Shown here piece by piece: positions 48,266 through 60,337 of a DNA stretch of 64,000 nt. The notes below the pieces were generated by a model that was not told where the DNA came from, did not search any database, and worked only from the letters and a program-made list of their open reading frames with translations. The translations under genes were made by a program, and so were the position numbers. Location: assembly GCA_903813345.2 (NCBI GenBank), contig CAIIXF020000001.1:51041885-51105884 (forward strand), in the 5' to 3' direction. Origin of the DNA: Owenia fusiformis (Eukaryota; Annelida; Polychaeta; Sabellida; Oweniidae). How positions within the stretch are numbered: position 1 is the first letter of the stretch; each line of letters opens with the position of its first letter.

Positions 48266-51200
48266 ATGATGGACAGTGTACAACTTCTGGACAGCAATTA
48301 TGCTCGTCAATTACAATCAAAATACACACAGGGGAGATTACATAAAGGTAAACCTTATCATGAAGTATTATAGATTATTTAGATCTCATTTTTATAATAT
48401 GTTGATTTCCTGTGGTCCAGCAATTAATGAAAGAAAATTGAAATTTAGATAAAAATTAAAAAGTATGAGACACTGACTGAGCACATTGCTAATATAAAAT
48501 CATATGTGTATGGTCAACTTTGAGAATCAGTGATTAGTATCCTGTAATTCCAATTAAGGTTAAACATGATAGAATACCCTATAGAATGACAAATAACTAG
48601 TCTTAAACACTCCATCAATGTGTACCATAAATACAAATGGGCAACACTAACTTACTACAGTTTGGAACATAAATAAATGACAGGTGGATTTGGTGAAGTG
48701 AGGATTTTCCATTTTAAAAATAAGAGAATTTCAAGAGGCCATATATCAGTGGATGAGATTATACAAAATGTAAAATATACAAATTTTAAGGGATATGTAT
48801 CCAGACAATATTAGAAATTATGGGCTTTCAGACGACCATGATTAGGAAATGGTGATCGAAAATCGACAAGTCATTTATTTTTGTCCCCAACTGTATATTT
48901 GCACATAGCTTACCTTATTCTTTAGCAAGTGATTATCGGCCAAGTAATTTGGCTAGAGACTCAGATTCTAAAGATGGCTATGTGCAAATATAGTAAACAC
49001 TAGTTATTATTGTTTTGTTTGTGCATTGACATATATGACAAAGATAATCATATACCTTCATGATTTGTGCAAATCCATTGAATCAAAATATTTAATTAAA
49101 TTAGCTGATCCTTTTTCATTCATTAGGTCACAGTATAGCAGCAGCCTCTGCCTCCATCCCAAGTAAATACCAAACAGTTGTGCTCGATAACTCTGACAGA
49201 AAAGGATTTGGAGCAAGAGCAAAACGATTTAACTATGAAGCTGTAAGTAAAAGTATTTACATGTTACACCACATCGGTTCATTGCTCAATAGGTAACTTA
49301 TTTTTTGGCTTTCTGTCAGCATGTGATCTTGGTAGTAGAAACCACTATGTGTCAGTCCTTCATCGATCGTTTAAAAATAGCTCTTTCCAGGCTAAATATG
49401 AAGGCTTGAAAGTCAATGAGAATAGAACCATTGCTGCAGCTTCAGCAGGCAGTGATGAAGTGGTGTTTGGATCCCCAAAGTACTATGCCCTCTGTGGATT
49501 TGGAGGTATCCTCAGTTGTGGTCTCACACATATAGCCATCCTGCCACTAGATCTGGTGAAATGTCGCATTCAAGTGGACCCTGCTAAGTACAAGGGCATC
49601 ATAACTGGCTTCAGGGTGTCTCTATCAGAGGGTGGCATGAGAGAGCTTGGGAGAGGATGGGCCCCCACTCTAATAGGCTATTCCATGCAGGGACTATGCA
49701 AGTTTGGTTTCTATGAACTATTCAAGAATGTTTATGCCAATATCTTAGGAGAGGAGAAAACCTTCCTTTGGAGAACAGGTCTTTATTTGGCTGCAAGTGC
49801 ATCTGCAGAGTTCTTAGCTAATATTACACTGTGCCCAATGGAGGCAATCAAGGTGCGTGTACAGACCAACCCATCCTGGGGTAGGACACTTAGAGAGGGA
49901 TTCCCCAAGCTCATGAAAGAAGAGGGAGTGAATGGTTTCTACAAAGGACTTGTCCCACTTTGGAGCAGACAGATCCCATACACAATGGTGAAGTTTGCAT
50001 GCTTTGAAAGGACAGTAGAAGCACTGTATAGATATGTAGTACCAAAACCAAGATCAGAATGTAACAAACAAGAACAACTTGTTGTAACATTTGTTGCTGG
50101 TTACATTGCTGGTGTATTCTGTGCTGTTGTGTCCCATCCTGCTGACACCATTGTATCAAAACTCAACCAAGAGAAAGGAAGTACATTCATTAAAGTTGGC
50201 AAGAAACTGGGCCTTCTTGGAATGTGGAAAGGACTATTCCCTCGTATCATAATGATTGGTACACCGACTGCCCTGCAATGGTTCATCTATGATGGAGTAA
50301 AGGTTTATTTCAAGCTGCCACGTCCCCCTCCCCTATCCATGCCAGAGAGCCTCAAATCTAAAATTACTGCAAAGGAACAATAACTTGTGTGGACTTTCAA
50401 TATTACATATTTTGTATAATTAGCCAATAGGCCAAGTGAATTTGATACATCCATGTACTCATCACTGGTGACAGCCAACTTTCAAAATTTATCAACCAGA
50501 CTTTTATCCATTTCCTCAACACAATTTTAACAGTGAATCCAATGGCTTGTTATTTTAGACCAACCAAAAAACAAAGTTTGTCTGCATGAAATTGTAAATT
50601 ATTTTGGCATCAATAAAGTAAAGGATCAATAAAGCAAAAACAAAACAAACTTCCCTTTCAAGAGTTAAAAGTGATTGCCATTGGCCAGGCAGCTGTGGTT
50701 GCGAACCAAAACACATTATTATTGTCTAACAGCAATAGCAGATGGTTATTGATTTACAATTCAGAATTTGCCAATGTAACAACATGAAATTTCTGACATC
50801 TTCAGATTACTTTTGACGATACATGATAATTATTATGGCATGGTTATTAAATCCATATTCATTTAACTTTCAGGGTGATAATCCAGGACCTGGAAATTAC
50901 CTCAACCACACTGGAATGGACAAAGTCAGCAGCTCATATTCGAAGAAAGGAACAGGTGGCTTTGCATCAAAGGTATGTTGCCGTTGTCTAATTGCATTCT
51001 TAAAACTCCATATAAACATAAATCAATTGTAATAAGGGGAAAAAACTTTGCTTCAATACAAAAAAGTGCTCTTTAGTAGGGCCAACCTTTTTATTACGGT
51101 ATGTACACGTATGTCTCAACTTGTGCTTTTGATTTGTTGAAATAGGTCTACTGGTATGTTTATTCAAATGTTTTTTCATTATTTCTGTAACTTCCCTTGT

Positions 51201-52814
51201 GGTGCTAAAACTTATCCTCTCTTGTGCTATCATGTATTCCCACTGTCTTTTCTAGGCAAGAAGGGCACCTAAACATGAGTCAACATGTGGACCAGGAGCC
51301 GCAGCATATGGTCTCCCTAGTCTACTAACTACAAAGAAAGATTACAACAAAATGACAAGCACCAGCTCATTCCACAAACCTATTGCAGTACAGAAAGAGA
51401 AACCTGGGGTTCCAGCTCCAAACAATTATGAGGTTAGTGCAATTTCTATAATTTTATTGATATATTGTTGGTACTTCAATATAGTATTGCATTGATATAT
51501 TTCATTGTTTTTTGTTTATATTATAGTTTTTATGTTGCTTTGTGTGTAAACACAATATAATACATTCATTTCATTTGTTTGTAATCAGAAGTCTAATTGG
51601 CAGTTAAGAACAAAATGTTATTTGAGAAGAACGGTATGTATAGTATTACTGTATGAATATATGTTTAATTCATAATCAATTAAAAATACATATTATCAAC
51701 TTCAGGTGAACAAATCCAGGGGTCTTCAATCAAAGAACAGTGTCATTAGTGCCAATGCAGCATTCAAGTCACAATCAAAACGTGAAGTGATTAATGTAAA
51801 TGAAGCTAGCAAAAAACCAGCTCCATGTAAGTAATCAGCATTATATATTGTCTCAGATTTGTTTAGGAACTTGAATTTCTTTATCTCCTAGCCTGTACCT
51901 GTATTGTCTGTAGAATACCATTGAAATTGAGTTTATGTATGAATATGATAAAAAATTCAAGTAATTGAGAAAGAAGTGAAAAATTTAATAAATGTTTGTT
52001 ACTTTCCTTTCAGGTCATTATCAGATCAATGATGAGCTAACAAGAGACAGAGTTAAAGTACCAGAATCCAGTTTCAAATCTAAGACAAAAAGGCAGATTG
52101 CTCCAGATAGTTACCCAAACCCAGGTCCAGGAACATACAAACCCCACGAACCAACTGACCCTGCAAATAAACAGCTCCTCCCCAGGAAACACTACCTCGG
52201 TATCAGTGCACCTGCTATGCCCCTCCCCCCAGGTCTCCCCAACCCCGGACCTGGAAGTTATGAACTGGTTAATTACGAGGGTCCAATGAAGCACTATATG
52301 TCCAGCTCCCAATTTGTCTCCAATACAAGTAGATGGGCAGGTGATGTGAACACACAACCAGGAGATCACCCAGGACCAGGTATGTACATATAGAGGGCAG
52401 CACAAAAATATACTGTCTGAGGTGTTCATATAATGGATGACATGCATCTAAATGGAAATTTTAATAAGGCTCCAAACATTCTGAAATATTCATATAGAAC
52501 TATGTAATATTCATTGTGCATTCAAAGCAAATTAAACTTCATATAACTTCAAAAGTTAATTAGAAAAGCCGAAGAACAGATTCAATGTTATTTAAACCGT
52601 GGAATGAATGTTGTTGTCAAATAGGCCTATTCCAATGGTATATCACTCATAGGCATATTCCAATGGTATATCACTCAAAGAATGGAAATCTTAACAATGA
52701 AACAATCAATGAGTATGTAGTTAAATCGTTGTTCTTTTATTTGCAGCTCATTATCACCCACAAGGAGGGAACAAGACTTCGTTTATCTACAATGCATCAT
52801 CACGGTGGATATAA
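48266..52814 (+). CDS. STPG1: STPG1-like sperm-tail PG-rich repeat protein (complete, 7 exons)
   Basis: Small axoneme-associated protein of the SHIPPO/PG-rich repeat group, expected in sperm tails and cilia. Exons: 48266-48347, 49127-49242, 50874-50972, 51256-51432, 51706-51826, 52014-52379 and 52747-52814; phases fit, giving 342 residues (human STPG1 about 334). Repeated Pro-Gly motifs are DNPGPGNYL, CGPGAAAYGLP, NPGPGTYKP, NPGPGSYEL and HPGPGAHYHP. Each is followed by loosely conserved SSxF(x)SK-like segments (for example SSFKSKTKR and SSQFVSNTSRW). The start is the first ATG after an acceptor (48251-48252), reading MMDSVQLLDSNYARQ. The second intron (49243-50873) contains an intronless SLC25A3 copy on the same strand. 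STPG1 rather than STPG2 is chosen on length and repeat number; this is a moderate-confidence choice. Confidence 0.85.
49349..50383 (+). CDS. SLC25A3: Intronless mitochondrial phosphate carrier copy nested in STPG1 intron 2
   Basis: Mitochondrial carrier-family inorganic phosphate importer of the inner membrane. A single open frame of 344 codons covers the whole mature protein, with no introns. The three carrier signature motifs are PLDLVK (66-71), PMEAIK (163-168) and PADTIV (264-269). Conserved blocks include GSPKYYALCGFGGILSCGLT, WAPTLIGYSMQGLCKFGFYE, IPYTMVKFACFERTVEALY and PRSECNKQEQLVVTFVAGYI. Two AATAAA signals (50612-50617, 50628-50633) and an A-rich tract GCAAAAACAAAACAAAC follow, as in a retrocopy. 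The frame begins at a GTG. The only nearby ATG (49347) is in another frame, and no in-frame Met occurs before residue 97. So it is either frameshifted at the start, translated with a separate upstream exon (an acceptor-like TTCTGTCAG ends at 49319), or affected by a sequence error. Confidence 0.9.
   Translation: MSVLHRSFKNSSFQAKYEGLKVNENRTIAAASAGSDEVVFGSPKYYALCGFGGILSCGLTHIAILPLDLVKCRIQVDPAKYKGIITGFRVSLSEGGMRELGRGWAPTLIGYSMQGLCKFGFYELFKNVYANILGEEKTFLWRTGLYLAASASAEFLANITLCPMEAIKVRVQTNPSWGRTLREGFPKLMKEEGVNGFYKGLVPLWSRQIPYTMVKFACFERTVEALYRYVVPKPRSECNKQEQLVVTFVAGYIAGVFCAVVSHPADTIVSKLNQEKGSTFIKVGKKLGLLGMWKGLFPRIIMIGTPTALQWFIYDGVKVYFKLPRPPPLSMPESLKSKITAKEQ
50612..50657 (+). terminator. Poly(A) signals and degenerate A-tail of the SLC25A3 copy
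   Basis: Two AATAAA hexamers, then AAAGCAAAAACAAAACAAAC. This is compatible with the remains of a reverse-transcribed poly(A) tail. No flanking target-site duplication was identified. Confidence 0.55.
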
Positions 52815-53655
52815 CACTACATCACTAGTCAACCAGATGTGACAGCATCAACCAAACCATGTGCAGTATTTCAATAGCTGAACACTATTGAACAAAAAAT
52901 CTCAAATGACTCTGGGACTATATTTCTTGTATGAAATGAATGCAGTGAGCTACCAATCGTGTAGAGCTCATCAAAAGTAATGGATTCAAATAGAATAGAT
53001 CAATGACAATGGATGGCAAGCTGTGATTATATTGTCTTTGATGTATTAATACTAGAATACCATACACATTACACATGTATTTGTGAAACTGTGATCAGAT
53101 AGATGTCTATGTATTATAAGATGGGGTTATCTAGCTAGTATACAATTACTTTTTAAGAGTTTGTGATTAAAGTCAAGAACCCCAGGTTTGAGTTTCAAGA
53201 ATTGTAGGATCCTATGATGAAAACACATTCATGAATGCTACAAGATAGATAAGTTCCACAGTGTAAATACTTGTATATAATAAAAAGAAAAATGCCAAAG
53301 GAAATTGTACAAAAAAGATACAAAGAACAGTATGTAAATAAGTTAGTCAAAGCTTTTTATTATTTAAAAAACATTGTCTTAGATAACATAAAAAAATGTG
53401 TAAATTACACTCAACATATGTATAGACATGCATGTACATTGATAGGTAATAATATATTTTATATAAAATATGAAGATTCTTTTGTGATAACATATTGTAA
53501 TGTATGACAGTATGAGTGAGTACTGACCTACTATAAGGTGAAATTTTCCATAACATTTTTTAACGAATTTGGTTTTCAGAAATCAATCAATGCTTATTGA
53601 AGTCCTGTAAAATTTTATTGAGCACACACCTTTTTCAACATTTTCAAAAAGATAC
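52815..53655. other. STPG1 3' UTR and downstream sequence
   Basis: AT-rich sequence after the STPG1 stop. A candidate poly(A) signal AATAAA lies at 53279-53284. No other feature is seen before the pearl-like element starting at 53656. Confidence 0.4.
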
Positions 53656-55168
53656 AAGAACACAAATGTGTACAAAATGTCCCCACCAAGTGGTGATCCC
53701 GTCAAATGGTTATCCTGAAAATGAGTAGACAAGACTTTACCAACACAATTTGAGGACGGAAAATCCAAAGTGGCCACCTTAAAATTTACCCAGAATGCCA
53801 AAAATTTCTAGATTTTCATACTAAGAACCACCCCTGAAAATTTGAAATTGATCCGTCACACAGTTAACCAGAAAACATGTAAACAAGACTTTACAGACAA
53901 GATTTCAGGATGGTAAATCCAAAATGGCTGCCTTGACATTTACCCAGAATGTCAAAAAACTAATCTGTTTGTAGATTTTCATACTAAGAATCATCCCTGA
54001 AAATATGAAATTGATCTACCAAACGGTTCACCTGAAAACAGGAAGACAAGACTTTATAGACAAGATTTTAGGACAGAAAATCCAAAATGGCTGCCTTAAC
54101 ATTTACGCAGAATGCAAAAAAACTAATCAGATGTAGATTTTGATATAAAGAATCATCCCTGAAAATTTGAAATTGATCTATCAAACCGTTCACCTAAAAA
54201 CGCGTAGACAAGACTTTACAGGCAAGATTTTAAGACGGAAAATCCAAAATGGCTGCCTTGACATTTACCCAGAATGCAAAAAAACTAATCAGTTCTAGAT
54301 TTTCATACTAAGAATCATTCCTGAAAATTTGAAATTGATCTACCAAACAGTTCACCTGAAAACGAGTAGACAAGACTTTACAGACAAGATTTTAGGACGG
54401 AAAATCCAAAATGGCTGCCTTAACATTTACCCAGAATGCCCAAAAACTAATCAGATCTAGATTTTTATACTAAGAATCATCCCTGAAAATTTGAAATTGA
54501 TCCACCAAACGGTTCACCTGAAAACGCGCAGACAAGACTTCACAGACATGATTTTAGGACCGAAAAATCCAAAATGGCCGACAATAAAAAAGTCCTTATG
54601 AATTTTTGCTGATTTCTTTTTACAAAATTATCACATATAACTACTGTTAATAATAAAGTAGGCTTTTACAACAAAGTACATCTGAAATTATTTATAAAGC
54701 TACTAAATAGTTAAAGTATGAAAACTCAAAAACACCATTCAATATGATACAAAGTATTATCGCGCGCTAACTTTTCTTAAGACATTCAAAATGGCTGACA
54801 TGACTGAGCTAGCAGGTCCAAAACCTAATCAGATCTAGAATGAAGTGAGCTGAATAAGATGTTAAAGTTTTAAAAGCAACTGTGAAGCAGTTTTTCTTAA
54901 AGTTTGCAGACAAGGATTTTAGCATTTGACTTCAAAATGGCCGACAGGAAGTAGGTTTCGAGTTAAATTTTTTTCATCCACATCTATAGGCACTCATAAG
55001 TTATCCCTGAAAATTTGAAGGTGATATCTGTAGCGGTTTTGGAGAAAACTCCCGGACGTACGGACGGACAGACAGACGGACAGACAGACGGACAGACAGA
55101 CGGACGGACAGACGGACGCGCCTAGGCCGACAATATGGCCCCACACTATGTATGTGGTGGGGACATAA
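53656..55168. mobile_element. Pearl-like tandem-repeat MITE, copy B
   Basis: Full-length sister of 12879-14407: ATGTCCCCACC left end, about five units of ~160 bp, unique 3' segment, CGGACAGACAGACGGACAGA microsatellite, right-end GCGCCTAGGCCGACAATATG and GGTGGGGACAT. It lies between the convergent STPG1 and LRR genes. Confidence 0.8.
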
Positions 55169-55379
55169 TAAAATGATAAACACAATCATGAAAAACATTG
55201 GCAACATTTGGAAATTTTGGGAAAATTGGCAATTTGAGGCTCCCCTAGAATTTAAGAATTTTGCTTACTTTTTAAAGGCTGGTTATTACGATCATAATAA
55301 ATACATTATTTTCTCAGACCTCTTAACAACCAAATCTCAGCACTGAATCCCACATGTAAAACATTTTACAGTTTCCATC

Positions 55380-55514
55380 TTTATTTCTTAATTAAACAAA
55401 CTACTTGCGAATGCATCTTTTTAGATCAAAAATGGTTCCACTTTATTTAGTTTAAAAAAATTCAGCCTCACAGATGTACATCTTAACAAAAATTGCTTTC
55501 ACATAGAGTTTATT
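55380..55514 (-). terminator. Candidate poly(A) signals of the LRR gene
   Basis: Three minus-strand AATAAA hexamers (55509-55514, 55442-55447, 55380-55385) lie 40-175 nt downstream of the LRR stop codon. Which one is used cannot be told from sequence. Confidence 0.4.
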
Positions 55515-55554
55515 GCAAAACATTTTTGATAACATCTAATTCGTCAAACACCTG

Positions 55555-58500
55555 CTACCTAAACTGCACTGTTAAAGAATTACTTTCTCTTTGAAGTTCA
55601 TTAGGAGCAAGTTCTAAGTCTTTATCAATCCAAGGTTTAAGATCATCTGAGGGTGTACAGTCCAGTAATATCAATGTCGTGAGATGCTCTAGAGCATGGC
55701 CAACATTCCGTATCCTGGCCAATGAAGTGTTATCTCCAGAGAGGGTCAGCTTCACAATGTTGGGACAGTACTGAAAGAGATAGAGGCCGTTGATTTACAA
55801 AATACTGAACATGAGTTGAACATAAGGTCAGTTACTTAGATAAGCTTGTTTCTTCTTAAAAAATTGTTTCAAGTCAATTCAAGTTGAATATTTGTGATGT
55901 TATATACGTAGACTAAACAAAATGTATTGAACTAAAAAACGGCAACTCTACGGAGTAGCAAATCCCGACAAACATTATATAAATCTGACCAGTCAGATTG
56001 TAATATTAACCATCTACTCTTCCCTTTAATAAATATTTGAGATCATTGTAGTATCATGTAACCATACTTAAAAGATATCTCTAAGTAATGGCGAATTCCT
56101 GCTCTAGGCAGCCATTTTGAATTTTCTGAGGCACAAATCAGAAAAACAATACCATAATTGTGATCTACTCTAAAATTCCTTCAATTTGAATATAGTATAG
56201 CCATACTTTTAAGAGATCGGAAAATAATTGCAAAATCCCACATTAGGCGGCCATTTTATATTTTACGGGGCCCAAATCAGAAAAACGATAAAATATTTGC
56301 AATCTACTCTAAATTGCCTTTCTATTGAAAGAATTCACGCCCCCTGATATCAGGGTGAAAAACATGGGATATATGCGAAGTAGATAAAATGTTGTGAATA
56401 TACAACCAAAATTTCAAATAATAATATTCATATGGTTTAAAATGATAAAAACAAGATTTGCGAAAAATTCCCCCCATTTTTAATTTTTCTCGTAAAACTA
56501 TTCACCAATGTACATCTTTCCACCAAATATGAAGAAAATCTGTCAACTAGTACTCGAGTTATCTTCCAGATGGACGGACTGACGGACAGAGGGCTTCACT
56601 ATATCCCTACTGAACTTCGTTCGTTGGGATAATAAAACTGATAATAAACAAATACTGGATGATCAGGAGCTGGATATGGCAGAATACCTATTCGAGAAAA
56701 AATATTGGGCGAGGCGGTAGCCGAGCCCAATATTTTTTCGAGGATAGGTATTCTGGCCATATCCAGCTCCTGATCATCCAGTATTTGTTTTATTATGCAC
56801 CTCCCAATCAAAGTTAAGTGGAGTACTTACTGGAGTACAGGCTTAAACTGTCGTTTAGTTGACATTATTTTGACATTTATTTATTTTTTCTTTCAAAACT
56901 CAGACGACTTCCGGACAGTTTATTCGCTACACTGGACGAAAATATTTGCCCCGGGAATTTAATTTTTATTTATTCGAGACGTTCTTGCAGACTTATATGT
57001 AACTTGAATGATAAGGGTAATTGTGATTGATTAAGTGCATTTTTTTCTTCTATTTTCCGCCAGTTTCAGATGTAAGCTTTAAGTAGTACTCCAGTTATTA
57101 AGAAATAAAACTCTGAAGTGGGAATGTTGCAAAAACATTGAAAAAAATATCCGACCCTTTTTCTCGAAAGGGGCAGATATTAAAAAAATATCCGGCAGTT
57201 TTCAGAAAAGAGCAGAGTATTGCCAAATTACAAGCAACTAAGAACCAATCAGATTTGAGTATTTTAATGAGGTGCATAATAATATATTATATATACCAAG
57301 AAGCTTGAGATGAATCAACTCGTATCTGAGAACCTTACTTACATATCTGAGTACTCTACCAAGGAACTTGACATTGTGAGAGGTGAGATGTAGGTGCTGC
57401 AGGGCTATCAGGGGGGAACTGTGGTCCACCTGTAGCAGGGGGAGCTCTTCAATGTGTAGTCCAAGCTCCTTCAGGTTGGGACATCCTTGTATTCTCAGGT
57501 ACTGCAGTTTGGGACATATGATCTCTGAAGCAGAAATGCATACACGTCACTATGTCATCATGTGATTCATATCAGCTCTACTTTATTTATATATTTATCC
57601 TTCACAAAACTAAATATCTTTAAAATATGTAAAGGAATGGGGCAGAGGTTTATAATTTTGATGAAGTTTTCAAACAAAAGCTTTTAATTATTCTTCCCTT
57701 ATTTAATTTACACAGAGTACACACTGCTTGTTCATATCACAAGTACATGTACAGTATGTGTAATCAAAATATGTTTCAACAGCATAGGAAGTCCCTGTTT
57801 GCAATTTCATGTTTGGAATTGTGTCATTTTGCAATGCCATGCATGTCTCAAACTTCCTGTTTGTGGTAAACTGTATTTTATATCATAAATCATTCCCTAT
57901 TCATATATTCATATTCACATGTCATATGTAACATATACGATTATACATTGGAGTTGTAAATGTATACTTTTCAGCCCCTAGCCAGGGGGGGTTCGATGGG
58001 TTCAAGTAAACCCCCCCTGGCCAAAAAATCTTTCAAAATCATGCAGTTTTTCACCATTCTGAGCACTTTTTAAGTGATTTTGGCCATTTCTGGACCAAAA
58101 TTATCACAAGTGAACCCCTCCTGGAATTTTTCAAAAAGTGAACCCCCTTGGCAAATCCTGGCTACGGGCCTGCTTTTTTACAGAATTAAATGGCCTGGTC
58201 AGGAGAGATAAAAAGCAATGTTTTGTAAAGAATATTGAGGAATCAGTGGGTAATTATGACAAACTTCAAATATTTCAACAAACAAGGGCAAGGGGGTCTG
58301 ACAAGTTTGACCAAGTGGTCCTATCCAAATATGCCCCCCCCCCGTGTCTCTATCGATTTATAAAGTGACCCAATATAACATCTCTTTTCCTTATTAGTTT
58401 ATACTCAGTCAGGGCTAGCAAGGACCTACATGTAGTAGAAAGGGACCATTATCCCTGGATACCATAATTTTGCTCACTCTAGCCCTGAGTAACTTACTGA

Positions 58501-60337
58501 TTTGTTTGAGGTGTATACCCTGGTCCAATGTTAGATGTGACAGGTTTGGAAGACTTAGGGTGAGATCTGTTTCTTTAGCAAGAGCTCGCACTTCTACAAT
58601 TCTTAAAGTGTCCTTATGTTGCTCAAAAAGGCATCTTCTTAACTTTGGAGTTATCTGAAATGAAAATATTTGGACATGAACACACTCTCACATCTAGCGC
58701 TTGGAAATGCATAAGGTACCTGGCCCTTTTGGTCTGGTTGGAATCAGGGCTTGAGTGTTTTAATTTTTTAAATCACCTTACAAACATTAGGTAAACCTAT
58801 AATAAGGAAAACATGTGTGAGAACAATCAGTATAATGATAAGTGATGCAATTAGTATTTACACAGGTAAGTGTCTAAATTACGTGCTTTATCAATCTAAA
58901 TCAATTATCGCCGCATTAAAGTTAATGAATTTCTCTTCTAATAAAGGCATATTGTTACACATCAGTAATGGGTGGTTTACTTAATTTACTATTAATTTCA
59001 TGGCAACTATGAATAAATCAGTGAGACCACTTAGTCAATTATTAGATCCACAATTCTTAACAAATGGAGGGTGTTACCCAGGCATCTCACCTTGGGCAAG
59101 TTATGTAAGACTAGCTCTCTGATTGGACAAGGCCTCCCAAGGGATGGGTCTACTATAATATTCTCCAGTCTCCTCAGGCTGATTAATTTCAGAACTTCTA
59201 TGTTCTGTGTTATTGTGAGAGAACTGAAAAAAACATCCCATGCATATAAATATGTACAACTATTCTGCAGCAGGGGAGCAAAATGCTTGTGTGAAACACC
59301 CCATATGAAAACATTTCTGTTTACTTGTTGCATAATATAAAGGATCCAGGTTTGAGCAAACCTCCCCCTGGCCAAAAATGCTTTCAAAATCATGCAGTTT
59401 TTCACCATTCTGAGTAATTTCAAGTGATTTTGGGCATTTTTAAAAAGTGAACCCCCTAGGCAAATCCTGGATCCTGGCTACAGGCCTGGTGGCATGTAGT
59501 ATTTCAATTCAACGGGATGTAGCTTACAGCTGCTCAAATGCTGGCGAGAGAATTGCTGAACTAACAAGCTGCCATCATTTACTTTCACGCAAATATGAAT
59601 CAAGATATCTGATCGACAATTAAACATCATAACAGGTCCAACTTCCAATTCCAAGTAAAAGTCATCGGAAATTGAATGTAAATAGCTTCCTTAATTATGA
59701 ATTCCCTCATGTCAACACCCACTTCTATGATAAGTAACTTGCATTAGTATTCTATTTGTAAAGGTATGATATAATAATACTAGGATTTATTACACATCTT
59801 ACTTTATTTTATTGCATGCTGACAGTTGAAGATTTGAGATCTTGGGGCAGTCCCTCAATATTGCATCTAAGTATAGGGTTGAACAGCCACATTGCTTCAA
59901 TACTAATGTGTACAGGTTGGGGCATCTGCAAATAAACATGTCACATAATTTTTACTACTATATGATCATATGATCTGACAACCCCATGAACAGTCAGCCA
60001 GTTTTTTTGAGTTTGGGTTTTGAATTGGCCATTTTTGCCGAAAATGTTGTGGAATTACATGTAATCTCATAATTAACACTCTGATTCTAAACAGATGTAC
60101 AGTACATTATGTATACAGGAGCATTATTTGTACATATTGGACATTTTTACATACTATCTTATTAAATAGCACTCACTTAATAACTGCGGTGTGGTCAGGG
60201 TTAAAACAAATCCCATTTATCTCAAGTGTCCTTAGATGTTGTGCATCAAGGAAAAAGTATTCAAAGTTGGATCCCTTGAGGTCGATTTCCCGTAAAGAGG
60301 GAGTGCTGATGCTACAATGTTGGACCACACCACACCA
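55555..60337 (-). CDS. Leucine-rich-repeat protein, F-box/LRR-like (3' six exons)
   Basis: Exons in transcript order: 60337-60177, 59925-59803, 59223-59091, 58654-58498, 57524-57343 and 55770-55555. All have GT-AG sites and phases fit, giving 323 C-terminal residues. The sequence shows irregular Cys-type LRRs: CPNLYTLVLKQCGCSTLYLD, CPKISNLQLSACNKI, LPNLSHLTLDQGIHL, CPKLQYLRIQGCPNLKELGL and CPNIVKLTLSGDN. It ends with an acidic tail, SLTVQFR and a stop. LRRs of this type are common in FBXL substrate adaptors of SCF ubiquitin ligases. No F-box is visible because the 5' exons were not found between 60338 and 64000, so the family is inferred and no gene symbol is given. The upstream part is beyond the recognised exons or the window edge. 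Confidence 0.82.
55930..56634. mobile_element. Pearl-like family 2 element in LRR last intron
   Basis: The left end has CTCTACGGAGTAGCAAATCCC-type sequence (a small ACTC/GAGT hairpin, also seen near 4970 and 61341). The right end is GACGGACTGACGGACAGAG followed by GAACTTCGTTCGTTGGGATA, the inverse of the ends at 18478 and 37930. The interior holds GGCGGCCATTTT words. Confidence 0.5.
56641..56796. repeat. 156-bp nearly perfect palindrome
   Basis: The arms of about 65-70 bp pair (ATACTGGATGATCAGGAGCT with its exact complement at 56765-56784), with a short loop around GAGGCGGTAGCCGAG. It could form a strong cruciform or RNA hairpin in the LRR gene intron. Its right edge abuts the element ending GAGGTGCATAAT at 57281. 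Confidence 0.85.
56792..57281. mobile_element. TIR element ATTATGCACCTC
   Basis: ATTATGCACCTCCCAATCA at the left and GAGGTGCATAAT at the right, with a CCAATCA/TGATTGG-like echo inside. It is about 490 bp. It includes CCGGACAGTT and ATCCGGCAG words and has no coding potential. It lies in the last intron of the LRR gene. Confidence 0.5.
57972..58172. mobile_element. MITE with CAG...CTG ends and 5-bp TSD
   Basis: The ends CAGCCCCTAGCCAGG and CCTGGCTACGGGCCTG are flanked by CTTTT on both sides (57967-57971, 58173-58177). The interior has TTTCAAAATCATGCAGTTTT and AAAGTGAACCCCC. A left-truncated relative is at 59341-59488. Confidence 0.7.
59341..59488. mobile_element. Truncated relative of 57972-58172
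   Basis: It shares CTTTCAAAATCATGCAGTTTT-type sequence (21 bases in all; core CAAAATCATGCAGTTTT), CACCATTCTGAG and the right end GGCTACAGGCCTG. The left end is missing. It lies in the intron upstream of LRR exon 59091-59223. Confidence 0.65.

Noticed and set aside
49242-49350. In-frame fusion of STPG1 exon 2 to the SLC25A3 frame via the acceptor at 49319
   Set aside because: The splice would join in phase 0, which reads a different frame (stop after about 28 codons), so no fusion protein results.
52037-52447. 136-codon antisense frame over STPG1 exon 6
   Set aside because: Shadow of the Pro-Gly coding exon on the other strand; no splice or domain support.
55001-55207. Small frames over GACGGACAGACG microsatellites (also 14192-14389)
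   Set aside because: Low-complexity translation of the tetranucleotide run in pearl-like elements.
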